From the NCBI RefSeq assembly GCF_000230835.1, contig NZ_CM001240.1, forward strand, positions 1,868,501 to 1,932,500: 64,000 bases of DNA, read 5' to 3'. Made by a program: the position numbers and the translations under genes. Under the pieces are notes generated by a model. That model was not told the DNA's origin and ran no database searches. It was given only the letters and a program-made list of their open reading frames with translations. This DNA comes from Clostridium sp. DL-VIII (lineage in GTDB: Bacteria; Bacillota; Clostridia; Clostridiales; Clostridiaceae). Shown piece after piece: positions 8,757 to 18,611 of the stretch. The first letter of the stretch is position 1, and every line of letters starts with the position of its first letter.

Positions 8757-10013
8757 ATGCAACAAGAGATAATTACAGCTATAGATTTTGGCACCAAAAA
8801 GATGTCTGTAACAGTAGCGGCTGAAGAAGACAATGAATTAGAAATATTAGGGGTTAAATCTTGTAAATCAGTAGGTATAGAGAAGGGGCTACTAATAGAT
8901 CTTGAAAAATGTAGGGATAATGTAATAACATTACTAAGTGAAGTAGAGAGAGACGTAAAAAAAGAAATAAAAAATTTAGCGATTGGAATTTCTTCAAACA
9001 AAGTTAGGATTACCGAGAAAACAGTAAGTGTTAGACTAGACGAGAATAAGGTTACGAGTAAAGATTTGATGAAAGCATTAAAAAAAGGCAAAAATAGCAT
9101 TTCTGTAAATGATGATGAATCAGTAATAGATATAATCATAAACTTTTATATATTAGATGGTAATGTAATATATAAAGATATATTACATTGGAAGGGAAAT
9201 GACCTTGAAGTAAACCTTACTTTAGTAATAGCAAAAACAAGTGAAATAGAGAAATACTATGCTTTGTTTAAAGGAACGAAGTATAATATTCAATTTTTTA
9301 AATTAAATATATTATCAGGGAAAGAAATATTTCTAAATGAAAATAATTCTATGGGATATAGTGCTTTGGTAGATATTGGAGCTGGTATTACAGATATAGC
9401 ATTGTTTAATAATGGCATTCCTAAGAATATAGATAATATTCTAGTTGGAGGAAACAATATAACAAATGATTTATCTATTTGTGGAAAGTTTTCGTTTTTA
9501 GAAGCTGATAATATAAAAAAGATTTATTCTAGCAATTATAAGTCTTTATATGTAGATGATTCGATTTCAGAGGAAATTGAAGTAGGAACTATAAAAGTAC
9601 CTAAAAAATTATTTTATGAAGTCGTGGAAGCTAGAATTGAAGAAACATTAAGTCACATTGATATAAAAATAAAAAATACTGGTCATTATGATAGAATTTG
9701 TAGTATAATTCTATATGGGGATGGTATTAACTATTTTGAAGATATTAGTGAAATCGTTCGTAAGAATTTAAAAATAAAAACTAAAATCATAAGAAGAAAT
9801 GATTTGGGAATAAAGAATTCGGAAAATATAACTTCAATGGCAATAGCCAAGGAAGTATATGATAGATTAAATTTATTAGAAGATAGAAATGTGGTTCTGA
9901 TTAATAACAATAATGAAATTAAGGCAATTAATGAGAAAGAACATTTACACAATAATGAAGATGAAAATCATATCTTTAAAAAAGTTAAAGTTTTTTTTAG
10001 TAAGATTTTTTAA
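8757..10013 (+). CDS. ftsA: Cell division protein FtsA
   Basis: 418-residue actin-fold ATPase that tethers FtsZ to the membrane. The N-terminal phosphate-1 loop is [11 protein letters not shown], followed by domain 1C; phosphate-2 is [15 protein letters not shown] near 206-220. The C-terminus [14 protein letters not shown] is a predicted amphipathic membrane-targeting helix. It is divergent compared with FtsA of enteric bacteria. The GGGAAAG RBS is modest. ftsZ follows after 14 nt, so ftsAZ is one operon. Confidence 0.88.
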   Translation: MQQEIITAIDFGTKKMSVTVAAEEDNELEILGVKSCKSVGIEKGLLIDLEKCRDNVITLLSEVERDVKKEIKNLAIGISSNKVRITEKTVSVRLDENKVTSKDLMKALKKGKNSISVNDDESVIDIIINFYILDGNVIYKDILHWKGNDLEVNLTLVIAKTSEIEKYYALFKGTKYNIQFFKLNILSGKEIFLNENNSMGYSALVDIGAGITDIALFNNGIPKNIDNILVGGNNITNDLSICGKFSFLEADNIKKIYSSNYKSLYVDDSISEEIEVGTIKVPKKLFYEVVEARIEETLSHIDIKIKNTGHYDRICSIILYGDGINYFEDISEIVRKNLKIKTKIIRRNDLGIKNSENITSMAIAKEVYDRLNLLEDRNVVLINNNNEIKAINEKEHLHNNEDENHIFKKVKVFFSKIF

Positions 10014-10027
10014 GGGGAGGAATTATT

Positions 10028-11161
10028 TTGTTAGATTTTGAGACAGATATACAAGAATTAACCAATATAAAAGTAATTGGTTGTGGTGGCGGTGGAAGTA
10101 ATGCCGTAAATAGAATGATTGTTGAAGGGTTAAAGAATGTTGAGTTTATTGCGATAAATACAGATAAGCAAGCATTGATGCTTTCTAATGCAAATGTAAA
10201 GATTCAAATAGGGGAAAAATTAACTAAAGGCCTAGGTGCTGGTGCAAATCCTGAGATAGGAAAGAAAGCAGCTGAGGAAAGCAGAGAAGAAATCACAGCT
10301 TCAATAAAGGGTGCTAATATGGTGTTTATTACTGCCGGTATGGGTGGTGGAACAGGAACTGGTGCCGCTCCTATTGTTGCTGAGATAGCCAAGTCTATGG
10401 ATATACTAACTGTAGGAGTAGTTACAAAACCATTCCCTTTTGAGGGCAAAAGAAGAATGAGACATGCTGAAATGGGAATAGCAACTTTAAAAGAAAAAGT
10501 TGATACATTAGTTATAATTCCTAATGAGAGATTACTTAGTATGGCAGATAAGAAAACAACATTATTAGATTCATTTAAACTAGCAGATGAAGTTTTAAGA
10601 CAAGGTGTACAAGCAATTTCAGATTTGATCACAATAACTGGTGTAATTAACGCCGATTTTGCAGACATAAAGGCCGTAATGTTAAATAAAGGCTTAGCTC
10701 ATATGGGTGTTGGATTTGGAAAAGGCGAGACCAGAACTCAAGATGCTGTTAAGCAGGCTATATCTTCTCCTCTTTTAGAAACATCAATAGATGGAGCTAC
10801 AGATGTAATCATAAACTTCACTGGTGGTGCAGACCTTGGAGCATTAGAGGTTTATGATGCAGCAGACGTTGTACGTGAAGCTGTAGATCCAGATGCAAAC
10901 ATAATCGTTGGAGCAGTTATTGATGAAACGCTTACTGAAGAAATAAGAATAACTGTTATAGCAACAGGTTTTGAAAATGAAAATAGCAAAGTTGAATTAA
11001 ATTCAATAATAGAAGAATCAAAAAGACCTAAGGTTCAAGAAGCAGTAAAAGAAGAACCTGAAGCTGCTATTGATGCAAAAGGACCAGAAATTGGGCATAA
11101 TAGTTACGAACCTGATGATTTAGATATACCTGTTTTCTTGAGAAGACAAAAGAGACACTAA
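10028..11161 (+). CDS. ftsZ: Cell division protein FtsZ
   Basis: 377-residue tubulin-like GTPase forming the division ring. It has [10 protein letters not shown] at the N-terminus, the tubulin signature GMGGGTGTG at 104-112, the T7 loop [11 protein letters not shown], and a flexible acidic linker before the conserved tail [15 protein letters not shown], which binds FtsA and other partners. Translation starts at TTG 10028 behind a very strong GGGGAGG SD (10014-10020), an uncommon start/SD combination. Transcription probably ends in the large fold-back downstream. Confidence 0.97.
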   Translation: MLDFETDIQELTNIKVIGCGGGGSNAVNRMIVEGLKNVEFIAINTDKQALMLSNANVKIQIGEKLTKGLGAGANPEIGKKAAEESREEITASIKGANMVFITAGMGGGTGTGAAPIVAEIAKSMDILTVGVVTKPFPFEGKRRMRHAEMGIATLKEKVDTLVIIPNERLLSMADKKTTLLDSFKLADEVLRQGVQAISDLITITGVINADFADIKAVMLNKGLAHMGVGFGKGETRTQDAVKQAISSPLLETSIDGATDVIINFTGGADLGALEVYDAADVVREAVDPDANIIVGAVIDETLTEEIRITVIATGFENENSKVELNSIIEESKRPKVQEAVKEEPEAAIDAKGPEIGHNSYEPDDLDIPVFLRRQKRH

Positions 11162-11196
11162 TATACACATAAAATTGTATTGTTATTAATTTGATG

Positions 11197-11333
11197 AAAT
11201 AGAACAGAAATTTATTTTAGACTAAGAAATATATATGATTTAAATAAGTCGCGCTAATTAGAGATATTAGCCCGACTTATAGTTTAAGATTCATATATAA
11301 GTTTCTAGCTTGCAATAAATTTCTGTTCTATTT
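11197..11333. repeat. 137-bp palindromic fold-back downstream of ftsZ
   Basis: The 20-nt outer arms at 11197-11216 and 11314-11333 are perfectly complementary (AAATAGAACAGAAATTTATT and its reverse complement). Pairing continues imperfectly inward to an ATAAGTCG..GCTAAT / ATTAGC..CGACTTAT core around 11246-11282. It lies in a 415-bp spacer. It could terminate ftsAZ but is far larger than a normal terminator, and its terminal sequence differs from the other large palindromes here. Confidence 0.8.
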
Positions 11334-11514
11334 TTATATGTATATATGTGTTGCATAATGTTTTGTTATGCTTATTTCTAGCAAATTTATATAAGATAGA
11401 AGAATTTATTTTTACACAATAAGTTAGTTTTAAATATAAAAAAGTAAACAAAAAAACATAGTGTAAATATATGTAAAAAGTTCAATTAAAAAAACAGAAT
11501 TATCTAATGTGATT

Positions 11515-11548
11515 GTGACAAATTTTTAAAATAAATAAGTATATAATA
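11515..11548 (+). promoter_or_regulatory. spoIIG promoter with 22-bp spacer (Spo0A-type)
   Basis: GTGACA (11515-11520) and TATAAT (11543-11548) are separated by 22 bp, the abnormal spacing known for the Spo0A~P-activated spoIIG promoter of Bacillus subtilis. The -35 side overlaps TTTGTCAC on the opposite strand, a partial match to a 0A box (TTTGTCGAA). A G-rich SD (GGCGGGGGGAG) follows. Confidence 0.55.
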
Positions 11549-11575
11549 AACTTCATACAGGCGGGGGGAGTTAAC

Positions 11576-12415
11576 ATGGAGGTTTATGCAGATGTCTTGG
11601 TTTTAGAAAATTGTATAGTAAATTTCTTTTTATTAACTTTGACCATGAGGTGTATAAAACATAAGTGTAAAGTAATTGCATTAATAAGCTCAAGTTTTAT
11701 AGGCGGTGTATATACCTTAGTGCTTGTAATTCCAGGACTGAAAATTCTATCTTATCTGCCTTTTGAATTAATTGTAGCTTGCATCATGCTTAGATTAGCA
11801 TATGGAAGGACAAGTATTTTTAATATGATGAAGTTATTAGCTATATTTTTGATGATATCATTTACTTTAAGCGGAGTATGCTTTTTATTATCACTAAAGC
11901 AAAATGTATATATTATTGGAAGTTCATTCAAAATTGAAAAATATTCAGTTAAGTATATTATTTTAGCGATAATGCTTATATATATTGCTTGTGATAGATT
12001 TATAGAATATATAAGAGATAAATTATTTACAAATAATTTTATTTTTGAAATTGAATTTAAAGTGAAAGATAAGAAATATAAGTTTAAAAGTTTTTTAGAT
12101 ACTGGAAATGAACTTAGAGAACCTATTACAAATCTTCCCTGTATATTGGTTGAAGAAAATTTAATAAGTGATATTAATTTTAATAAAGATACGTACCATA
12201 TACTCTATAGTTCTATTGGATATGGTGGCGATCTTAAAGGAATAAGGGTTAATAATATAAAAATAAGAAATAAAAATCTTCCGTATGAAGAGATTGATGC
12301 AGTAATATGTCCATGTAAAGAAAAGTTAAACAAGGAATCTGAATTCAATGCATTACTATCAAGGGGAGTAGTATATAAGGAGGGTATTAATGGAAAAGTT
12401 AATTCTGCTATTTAA
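11576..12415 (+). CDS. spoIIGA: Sigma-E processing peptidase SpoIIGA
   Basis: 279 residues. The N-terminal half holds about five membrane helices (residues 1-150). The C-terminal half is a cytoplasmic aspartic-protease-like domain with the catalytic motif FLDTGNE (Asp175). It removes the pro-sequence of sigma-E in the mother cell after a septal signal. The 3' end overlaps sigE by 26 bp, with the sigE SD inside this gene, so translation is coupled. Confidence 0.92.
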   Translation: MEVYADVLVLENCIVNFFLLTLTMRCIKHKCKVIALISSSFIGGVYTLVLVIPGLKILSYLPFELIVACIMLRLAYGRTSIFNMMKLLAIFLMISFTLSGVCFLLSLKQNVYIIGSSFKIEKYSVKYIILAIMLIYIACDRFIEYIRDKLFTNNFIFEIEFKVKDKKYKFKSFLDTGNELREPITNLPCILVEENLISDINFNKDTYHILYSSIGYGGDLKGIRVNNIKIRNKNLPYEEIDAVICPCKEKLNKESEFNALLSRGVVYKEGINGKVNSAI

Positions 12416-13097
12416 TAAATTAATAAGTCAATTTAAGCTGTTTAGGAGAAAATTATATTATGTTGGAGGTAATGATGCACTGCCTCCGCCGCTTTCAAAG
12501 GATGAAGAAGAAGATTTAGTGAATAAATTAAATAATGGAGATGAGAATACTAGAAGTATACTAATAGAAAGAAATTTAAGACTAGTAGTTTATATAGCAA
12601 GAAAATTTGAAAACACAGGTGTATATGTTGAAGATTTAATATCAGTTGGAACTATAGGATTAATAAAAGCAGTTAATACATTTAATCCTGAAAAAAAAAT
12701 AAAGCTTGCTACTTATGCATCAAGATGTATAGAAAATGAAATATTAATGTATTTAAGAAGAAATAGTAAAATAAAAGCTGAGATTTCATTTTATGAACCT
12801 TTAAATATTGATTGGGATGGAAATGAACTTTTGCTTTCAGATATACTAGGAACCGAAAATGATACTGTTTACAATTTAATAGAAGATGAAGTTGATAAGC
12901 AGTTACTGATTATGGCATTGAAAAGTTTAAATGATAGGGAAAAGGAAATAGTTAGACTAAGATTTGGATTAAATGGAACTAGAGAAAAGACACAAAAAGA
13001 GGTTGCTGACATGCTTGGAATCTCTCAATCATATATATCAAGATTGGAAAAGAAAATAATTAAAAGATTAAAAAAAGAAATAAGTAGAATGATTTAG
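12390..13097 (+). CDS. sigE: RNA polymerase sporulation sigma factor sigma-E
   Basis: 235 residues. A basic amphipathic pro-sequence (about residues 1-24) precedes [14 protein letters not shown], the conserved SpoIIGA processing region. Region 2 ([29 protein letters not shown]) and region 4 ([27 protein letters not shown]) are intact. It is the early mother-cell sigma factor. SD AAGGAGGG lies inside spoIIGA. sigG lies 82 nt downstream and probably has its own promoter. Confidence 0.96.
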   Translation: MEKLILLFNKLISQFKLFRRKLYYVGGNDALPPPLSKDEEEDLVNKLNNGDENTRSILIERNLRLVVYIARKFENTGVYVEDLISVGTIGLIKAVNTFNPEKKIKLATYASRCIENEILMYLRRNSKIKAEISFYEPLNIDWDGNELLLSDILGTENDTVYNLIEDEVDKQLLIMALKSLNDREKEIVRLRFGLNGTREKTQKEVADMLGISQSYISRLEKKIIKRLKKEISRMI

Positions 13098-13108
13098 CTT
13101 GTCTTCGA

Positions 13109-13138
13109 GTATAAAAGTATTGCCTAGCGGAAATAATG
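13109..13138 (+). promoter_or_regulatory. Candidate sigma-F/sigma-G promoter of sigG
   Basis: GTATA (13109-13113) and GGAAATAATG (13129-13138), separated by 15 bp, match the sigma-F consensus GYATA / GGnnAnAnTR at every fixed position. It sits in the 82-bp sigE-sigG spacer, where forespore transcription of sigG is expected. Confidence 0.6.
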
Positions 13139-13179
13139 TTTAATGCAATGGATTATTACTTTCGAAGGGGTGAATACTT

Positions 13180-13953
13180 GTGATAATTAACAAAGTAGAA
13201 ATATGTGGCGTTAATACTTCAAAACTCCCTGTACTTAAAGAGAAAGAGAAGAAACAGCTTTTTTTGCAGATGAAAGAGGGAGATAAGACTGCTAGAGAGA
13301 CTTTTATAAAAGGAAACTTAAGATTAGTGCTTAGTGTAATCCAAAGGTTTAATAATAGAGGTGAAAATATTGACGATTTATTTCAAGTAGGCTGCATAGG
13401 CCTTATGAAATCTATAGATAATTTTGACTTATCTCAAAATGTTAAATTTTCAACTTATGCAGTGCCAATGATAATTGGCGAAATTAGACGGTACCTAAGA
13501 GATAATAATTCTATTAGGGTAAGCAGGTCATTAAGGGACATTGCTTATAAAGCACTAATTATGAGAGAAAAATTTATAAAAGATAATAATAAAGAACCTA
13601 CTATATCGCAAATCGCAAAGGAACTAGAATTACCAAGAGAAGAAGTAGTATTTGCATTAGACGCAATACAGGATCCAGTATCATTATTTGAACCTATTTA
13701 TCATGATGGAGGAGATGCTATCTATGTGATGGATCAAATAAGTGATTGTAAAAATACTGATGAACATTGGCTTGAAAATATTTCAATAAAAGAAGCTATG
13801 AAAAAACTTACTGATAGAGAAAAGTTGATATTAAACTTAAGATTTTTTAATGGAAGAACTCAAATGGAAGTTGCAGATGAAATTGGAATTTCGCAAGCGC
13901 AGGTTTCAAGATTAGAAAAGACAGCTTTAAAGCATATGAGAAAGCATGTATAG
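13180..13953 (+). CDS. sigG: RNA polymerase sporulation sigma factor sigma-G
   Basis: 257 residues; GTG start after an AAGGGGTG SD. The N-terminus MIINKVEICGVNTSKLPVL is typical of SigG. Region 2 (KGNLRLVLSVIQRF, DDLFQVGCIGLMKSIDNFDL, STYAVPMIIGEIRRYLRD), region 3 and region 4 (TQMEVADEIGISQAQVSRLEKTAL) are complete. It is the late forespore sigma factor. Tight clustering with spoIIGA-sigE is the standard clostridial/bacillar arrangement. Confidence 0.96.
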   Translation: MIINKVEICGVNTSKLPVLKEKEKKQLFLQMKEGDKTARETFIKGNLRLVLSVIQRFNNRGENIDDLFQVGCIGLMKSIDNFDLSQNVKFSTYAVPMIIGEIRRYLRDNNSIRVSRSLRDIAYKALIMREKFIKDNNKEPTISQIAKELELPREEVVFALDAIQDPVSLFEPIYHDGGDAIYVMDQISDCKNTDEHWLENISIKEAMKKLTDREKLILNLRFFNGRTQMEVADEIGISQAQVSRLEKTALKHMRKHV

Positions 13954-13994
13954 AAATAAAATACTAGTAATATATTAATTATGGGGTGAAAAAT

Positions 13995-14261
13995 ATGGAA
14001 CTAGAACTACATTCACTGAATGCTATGAGAAATATGGAAGTAATCGACATATTAACTGGAACTAAAATAGGATTCATAAGAGATTTTAAAATAGATTGTG
14101 ATACTAATAAAATAGTTTCGTTAATATTACCTGGGGAATTAAAGTCGTGGTTCACAAAAGAGGATGAAAAAGAAATTTTGTGGAAAGACATAGTTAGGAT
14201 AGGTAAAGATGTTATATTGGTAAATGCAAAAGAAGAAAAAGTTAGCACAAACAATATATAG
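13995..14261 (+). CDS. YlmC/YmxH family sporulation protein (PRC-barrel)
   Basis: 88 residues from ATG 13995, which has GGGG at 13983-13986 as SD; a GTG at 13986 overlaps that SD and is unlikely. A single small beta-barrel domain carries a GTKIGFIRDFKIDCDTNKI core, the PRC-barrel pattern of the YlmC/YmxH family seen next to sporulation sigma genes. The molecular role is unknown. It follows sigG by 41 nt and is probably co-transcribed. Confidence 0.82.
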   Translation: MELELHSLNAMRNMEVIDILTGTKIGFIRDFKIDCDTNKIVSLILPGELKSWFTKEDEKEILWKDIVRIGKDVILVNAKEEKVSTNNI

Positions 14262-14492
14262 CCATATTGAGAAAAAGTATGTATAATAAGTATAAGGTTT
14301 AAGGTATATGGAATAAAGTAACTGGTTTAAGAGGTCATGCGTACATTTTTCATTCAAAAAAAGAGCTATGATTTGTCTCATAGTGGATTATTAGGTAAAG
14401 ATACATATGAAAGATGATGCAAAATAGACTATAGGATTTGCTTGTTATTTTTTATATACCTAATAAACGAAAGCAAAGAGGTGAATGAAAGT

Positions 14493-14942
14493 ATGAAATG
14501 TCCATTTTGCGGTTTTGAGGAAAGTAAGGTTGTTGATTCAAGATCAACTGAGGATAATTCAACAATTAGAAGAAGAAGAGAATGCCTAAAATGTACTAAG
14601 CGTTATACTACTTATGAAAAGATAGAGGACTTTCCAATTTTAGTAATTAAAAAAGATTTAACTAGGGAAAACTTTAATAAAGAGAAGATAATTAATGGAT
14701 TAATTATTGCATGCCAAAAAAGACCTGTATCAAGAAAACAGATTGAAGAGATAGCATATGATATTGAAAAAGCAATATCTAATAGTATGGTTACGGAAGT
14801 TCAATCAGAGCATATAGGTGAAATGGTTATGGCTAGGCTAAAAGAATTAGACGAAATATCATATGTAAGATTTGCATCAGTATATAGACAATTTAAGGAT
14901 ATAAATACTTTCTTAGAAGAAATAAAGAATCTTGTAACATAA
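14493..14942 (+). CDS. nrdR: Transcriptional repressor NrdR
   Basis: 149 residues from ATG 14493 (SD AAAGAGGTG); a longer frame from 14442 lacks an RBS. An N-terminal zinc ribbon (CPFC..CLKC) is followed by RRRECLKCTKRYTTYE and an ATP-cone domain (LVIKKDLTRENFNKEKI onward). NrdR senses ATP/dATP and represses ribonucleotide reductase genes. None of those are in the window. Confidence 0.95.
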   Translation: MKCPFCGFEESKVVDSRSTEDNSTIRRRRECLKCTKRYTTYEKIEDFPILVIKKDLTRENFNKEKIINGLIIACQKRPVSRKQIEEIAYDIEKAISNSMVTEVQSEHIGEMVMARLKELDEISYVRFASVYRQFKDINTFLEEIKNLVT

Positions 14943-14952
14943 TTTTGATGTT

Positions 14953-14985
14953 AAGGATGTTGAATATAATTTCAATGTCCTTTTT
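14953..14985 (+). terminator. Terminator after nrdR
   Basis: AAGGATGTTGAA (14953-14964) and TTCAATGTCCTT (14971-14982) form a stem interrupted by a 2-bp mismatch, followed by T5. Confidence 0.75.
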
Positions 14986-15200
14986 ATGATGCAGCAATAT
15001 AAGGTTGAAATTTATAAATGAGGATAATATAGCTTCTTATTTAATATAGCTGTCATAAGCATTATAAAAAAATGTTATATATAAGTTAAAGTTTAGTTAA
15101 TAAAGGTGATAAGTAAGCAAGAGAATGTTAATATTAAGTAAATAGTAAATAAATTTTGATATCTATGGCAAGTTATACTGTGAAAATTTGGAGGATTGAA

Positions 15201-15947
15201 GTGAATAAGATAGAGCTTAATTCAGTAAGAAAAGAAGAAGATTTCTTAATTATAGATAATGAAAGATCAAGGATTGTTTTTACAAATGCTGAAAAAGGAA
15301 GAAGTTTTAATAGAAATACAGAAGAAGGAGTAATGGAATTAAACTCATTAAAGAGAGACCTTAATGCAGATGATATTATATATCTTAAGCAAATTCATAG
15401 TGATAAAATTTTAAGATATGAAAAAGATAAAAAAAGCATTAAAGATGAGGAAGGTGATGCAATAATAACTAACGAGAAAAATGTTGTTATTGGTGTCTTT
15501 ACAGCTGATTGTGTTCCGATAATATTAGTAGATGAAAAAAATGGAGTAATAGCAGCAATTCATAGTGGATGGAGAGGAACCTTTGAATCCATAACTCTGA
15601 AAACAATAAAAAAAATGAAGGATGAATTTAATATAGATGAAGCAAATATAAAAGCATATATTGGACCGCATATTCGAAAGTGCTGCTATGAAGTTTCAGA
15701 AGAGCTAAAATCAAATTTCATAGAGAAAAAGAAAAATATAAGCGAAGCTGAGTTATTTGATGGAAGAAAACTTAATCTTGAAGCGTGTATAATCGATGAT
15801 TTAAGATGTGCTGGTGTAAAAGAATGTAATATTAACAGCATAAATTTATGTACTTATTGCACTGATACTATAAAATTACATTCATATAGAAAATCTCAAG
15901 GTTCTTATGGGAGAATGTTTGCTTTTATTATGTTAAGGGGGAAATAA
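15201..15947 (+). CDS. pgeF: Purine nucleoside phosphorylase/peptidoglycan editing factor PgeF (YfiH, LACC1-like)
   Basis: 248 residues from GTG 15201, chosen for the SD GGAGG at 15190-15194; an upstream in-frame ATG at 15156 lacks an RBS. Family metal/catalytic residues are visible in LKQIHSDKI, GVFTADCVPIIL and AAIHSGWRGT, with a later CCYEVS and CTYC. Members act as multi-copper/polyphenol-oxidase-like or zinc purine nucleoside phosphorylases; PgeF edits incorrectly made muropeptides. It ends 4 nt before phoP, so it is probably the first gene of that transcript. Confidence 0.85.
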   Translation: MNKIELNSVRKEEDFLIIDNERSRIVFTNAEKGRSFNRNTEEGVMELNSLKRDLNADDIIYLKQIHSDKILRYEKDKKSIKDEEGDAIITNEKNVVIGVFTADCVPIILVDEKNGVIAAIHSGWRGTFESITLKTIKKMKDEFNIDEANIKAYIGPHIRKCCYEVSEELKSNFIEKKKNISEAELFDGRKLNLEACIIDDLRCAGVKECNINSINLCTYCTDTIKLHSYRKSQGSYGRMFAFIMLRGK

Positions 15948-15951
15948 AAAT

Positions 15952-16656
15952 ATGGCTAAGGAAAAAATATTAATAGTGGATGACGAAGAACATATAGTTG
16001 AGTTAATAAGATTTAACTTACTCAACGCAGGATATGAGGTTTTTACAGCAAACGATGGTATAGAAGCAGTAAAAATAGCTAAGGCAGAAAAACCAAATTT
16101 ATTGCTGCTTGATTTAATGTTGCCAGGAATTGATGGTTTTGATGTCTGCAAGGAAATAAAGCGAGATAATGAAATGAAAAAGACATCAATAATAATGCTT
16201 ACAGCAAAAGGGGAGGAATTAGATAAGATACTCGGTCTTGAGCTTGGAGCTGACGATTATATAACAAAGCCTTTTTCTGTAAGAGAGTTACTTGCAAGAG
16301 TAAAGGCTGTATTAAGAAGGACAAATACATTTAATGAAATAGAAGAAAATGATGTTTATGATTCACAAAATCTTAGGGTGGATTTTGAGAGACATGAAGT
16401 ATATGTTAATGAAAAAAAGGTAGATTTAACCTTAAAAGAATTTGAACTTCTTCAAATATTAATAAAAAACAGGGGTAAGATACTTAAAAGAGAAACTTTA
16501 TTGGATAAAATCTGGGGATATGAATATATTGGTGAAACAAGAACTGTAGATGTTCATATAAGATACCTAAGAAAGAAGATAGAAGAGGATGATAAGAATC
16601 CAAGATTTATTGAGACTATAAGGGGAGTGGGTTATCGATTTAACCCGACAGAATAA
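15952..16656 (+). CDS. phoP: Phosphate response regulator PhoP/PhoB (OmpR family)
   Basis: 234 residues. The receiver domain has the DD pair near 10-11, phospho-acceptor Asp54 (LLLLDLMLP), Thr near 84 and Lys in ITKPFSVREL. The C-terminal winged helix carries the recognition-helix region TRTVDVHIRYLRKKIE. Position directly before a PhoR-type kinase and the pst operon identifies it as the phosphate-starvation regulator. The SD AAGGGGGA is strong. Confidence 0.92.
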   Translation: MAKEKILIVDDEEHIVELIRFNLLNAGYEVFTANDGIEAVKIAKAEKPNLLLLDLMLPGIDGFDVCKEIKRDNEMKKTSIIMLTAKGEELDKILGLELGADDYITKPFSVRELLARVKAVLRRTNTFNEIEENDVYDSQNLRVDFERHEVYVNEKKVDLTLKEFELLQILIKNRGKILKRETLLDKIWGYEYIGETRTVDVHIRYLRKKIEEDDKNPRFIETIRGVGYRFNPTE

Positions 16657-16658
16657 AA

Positions 16659-18368
16659 ATGAAAAATAAAATATTGACTTCAGTTATTATAACGGTGTTA
16701 TTTGCAATAATAATTGTGGCTTCATCTTTTATTTTAATAATAAATATGGAACAAATTAAAAATACAGATGAAGAACTTAAAAACATAAATTATTTAATTT
16801 CTGAACTTAATACTGCTACAGATATTAGCAAAAATGATTATGAGGCTCTTAGAGCGTTAAATGATACCAAAATAAATGGTATAAATGTACGTTTTACACT
16901 TATAGATAATAATGGTGTTGTCTTGTATGATAATGAACAGTTAAGCCCGGAAAACCATAAAGAGAGAGAAGAAGTTAAGGCTGCATTTGAAACGGGGGAA
17001 GGTCATTCTAAGAGATATAGTGCTACAATTAAAGCTAACTTAATTTATTATGCAACTAAATTAAGCAATAATTATGTAATAAGAAGCTCTGTTAGTGTTT
17101 ATACAATAACTATGCTTCAAAAAGAAAATCTTGTATATTGTTTAGGAATATTAGCTTTGGTTATCCCATTTTCAATAATTTTATCACTAAGGTTAGTGAA
17201 AAAAATTGTTGATCCAGTAAAAGAATTGGAAAGTGTAACTCTTAAAATGACTCACGGAGATTATAAAATAAGGGCTAATATTAAAACTAATGACGAGCTT
17301 GGAACTTTGGGGAATAGTTTTAACAATATGGCTGAACAATTGCAGATTAAAATTCATGAAGTAATAGATAAACAAAATAGAATAGAATCAATATTAAAAA
17401 GCATGAATAGCGGTGTTGTGGCAGTTGATAATCAAGATAAAGTTATTTCAATTAATCCGTGTGCAGAACTGTTATTAGGAATCAAGAAAAACATTGTCGG
17501 GGAGTATTTATTGGATTACGTAAATGATTATGATATAAGTGATTTCTTGCAACAGGAAGAAGAAAGTGATAAGGAAATAAAAATGCTGCATCCAGTGGAG
17601 AGAGACTTTAAGATCAAGAAATCAGATATGTTTGACGGTGAGGAAAACATAGGGAAGGTTATAACTTTTCAAGATATTACAGATATAAATAGAGTAGAGC
17701 TTATGAGAAGTCAGTTTGTTGCTAATGTATCACATGAACTAAAGACTCCATTAACTTCTATAAAGGGCTTTGCTGAAACATTAAAGCTGGTTAAAGATGA
17801 TGAAACAAGAGAAAAGTTTTTGGATATTATAGATAAAGAAGCAGATAGATTGTCAAGATTAATAAACGATATATTAGTACTATCAAGTATTGAAAGTAAT
17901 TTAACTTTTGACATGAATGAATTTAAACCAAATTCAGTGATTGAAGAAGTACTTAACATTATGAGAAAAATTGCAGTTAACAAAAATATAAAATTAGAAT
18001 TTAAAGATGATTATGCAGGAAATATCATAGGAGATAAAGATAAGTTCTATCAGTTAGTCTTAAATTTAGTAGAAAATGCTATAAAGTATTCAAAAGACGG
18101 ATCGGGAAAAGTAGAAATATCAAGCTATAATAAAGATAGATTCTACTGTCTAACAGTAAAAGATAATGGAATAGGAATACCTAAAGAAGATATATCAAGA
18201 GTATTTGAACGCTTTTATAGAGTCGATAAGTCAAGAAAGAAGGGCGGTACCGGCCTAGGTCTGGCAATTGTAAAACATATTGCTAAACTATTTAATGGAG
18301 AAATTAATGTTAAAAGTGAGCTTGGAGAAGGAACGGTTTTTGAGGTTAAAATTCCATATGTACAGTAG
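16659..18368 (+). CDS. phoR: Phosphate sensor histidine kinase PhoR
   Basis: 569 residues. TM1 spans about 7-29, an extracytoplasmic domain of about 130 residues follows, then TM2 about 160-178, a HAMP linker and a PAS domain (ESILKSMNSGVVAVDNQDKV). The HisKA motif is VSHELKTPLTS with His359. The HATPase domain has N (NLVENAIKYS), G1 (DNGIGIP) and G2 (GGTGLGLAIVKHI) boxes. It starts 2 nt after phoP, so it is co-translated. The terminator overlaps the stop codon. Confidence 0.93.
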   Translation: MKNKILTSVIITVLFAIIIVASSFILIINMEQIKNTDEELKNINYLISELNTATDISKNDYEALRALNDTKINGINVRFTLIDNNGVVLYDNEQLSPENHKEREEVKAAFETGEGHSKRYSATIKANLIYYATKLSNNYVIRSSVSVYTITMLQKENLVYCLGILALVIPFSIILSLRLVKKIVDPVKELESVTLKMTHGDYKIRANIKTNDELGTLGNSFNNMAEQLQIKIHEVIDKQNRIESILKSMNSGVVAVDNQDKVISINPCAELLLGIKKNIVGEYLLDYVNDYDISDFLQQEEESDKEIKMLHPVERDFKIKKSDMFDGEENIGKVITFQDITDINRVELMRSQFVANVSHELKTPLTSIKGFAETLKLVKDDETREKFLDIIDKEADRLSRLINDILVLSSIESNLTFDMNEFKPNSVIEEVLNIMRKIAVNKNIKLEFKDDYAGNIIGDKDKFYQLVLNLVENAIKYSKDGSGKVEISSYNKDRFYCLTVKDNGIGIPKEDISRVFERFYRVDKSRKKGGTGLGLAIVKHIAKLFNGEINVKSELGEGTVFEVKIPYVQ

Positions 18369-18394
18369 GCTGCATGTAATATGCAGTCTTTTTT
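18368..18394 (+). terminator. Terminator after phoR
   Basis: GGCTGCAT (18368-18375) with ATGCAGTC (18381-18388), then T6. It separates phoPR from pst. Confidence 0.8.
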
Positions 18395-18470
18395 ATGTCA
18401 ATTTGAGAACGCTGAACCTGCATTACAACACTAATATAGTTTAATTTATGACAATTTACATGTCTCAATG

Positions 18471-18544
18471 TTAAATTTTTTTAACATTCCTCTAATATAA
18501 CTTAACATACCTATAATAATAGATTAACTAACTGGTTATATTAT
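18471..18544 (+). promoter_or_regulatory. Pho-box array and pst promoter
   Basis: TTAACA-like half sites recur every 10-11 bp: TTAAAT 18471, TTAACA 18481, TAATA 18493, TTAACA 18502, TATAAT near 18512, TTAACT 18524. This direct-repeat phasing is that of PhoP boxes in Firmicutes. A -10-like TATTAT at 18539-18544 lies about 10 bp beyond the last repeat, the geometry of PhoP-activated promoters lacking a good -35. Confidence 0.7.
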
Positions 18545-18611
18545 AGTATATGTAGATAGAAAAAATATGAAAAATAAATGAAGTTGAATTTATTTATGGA
18601 GGGAAATTATC

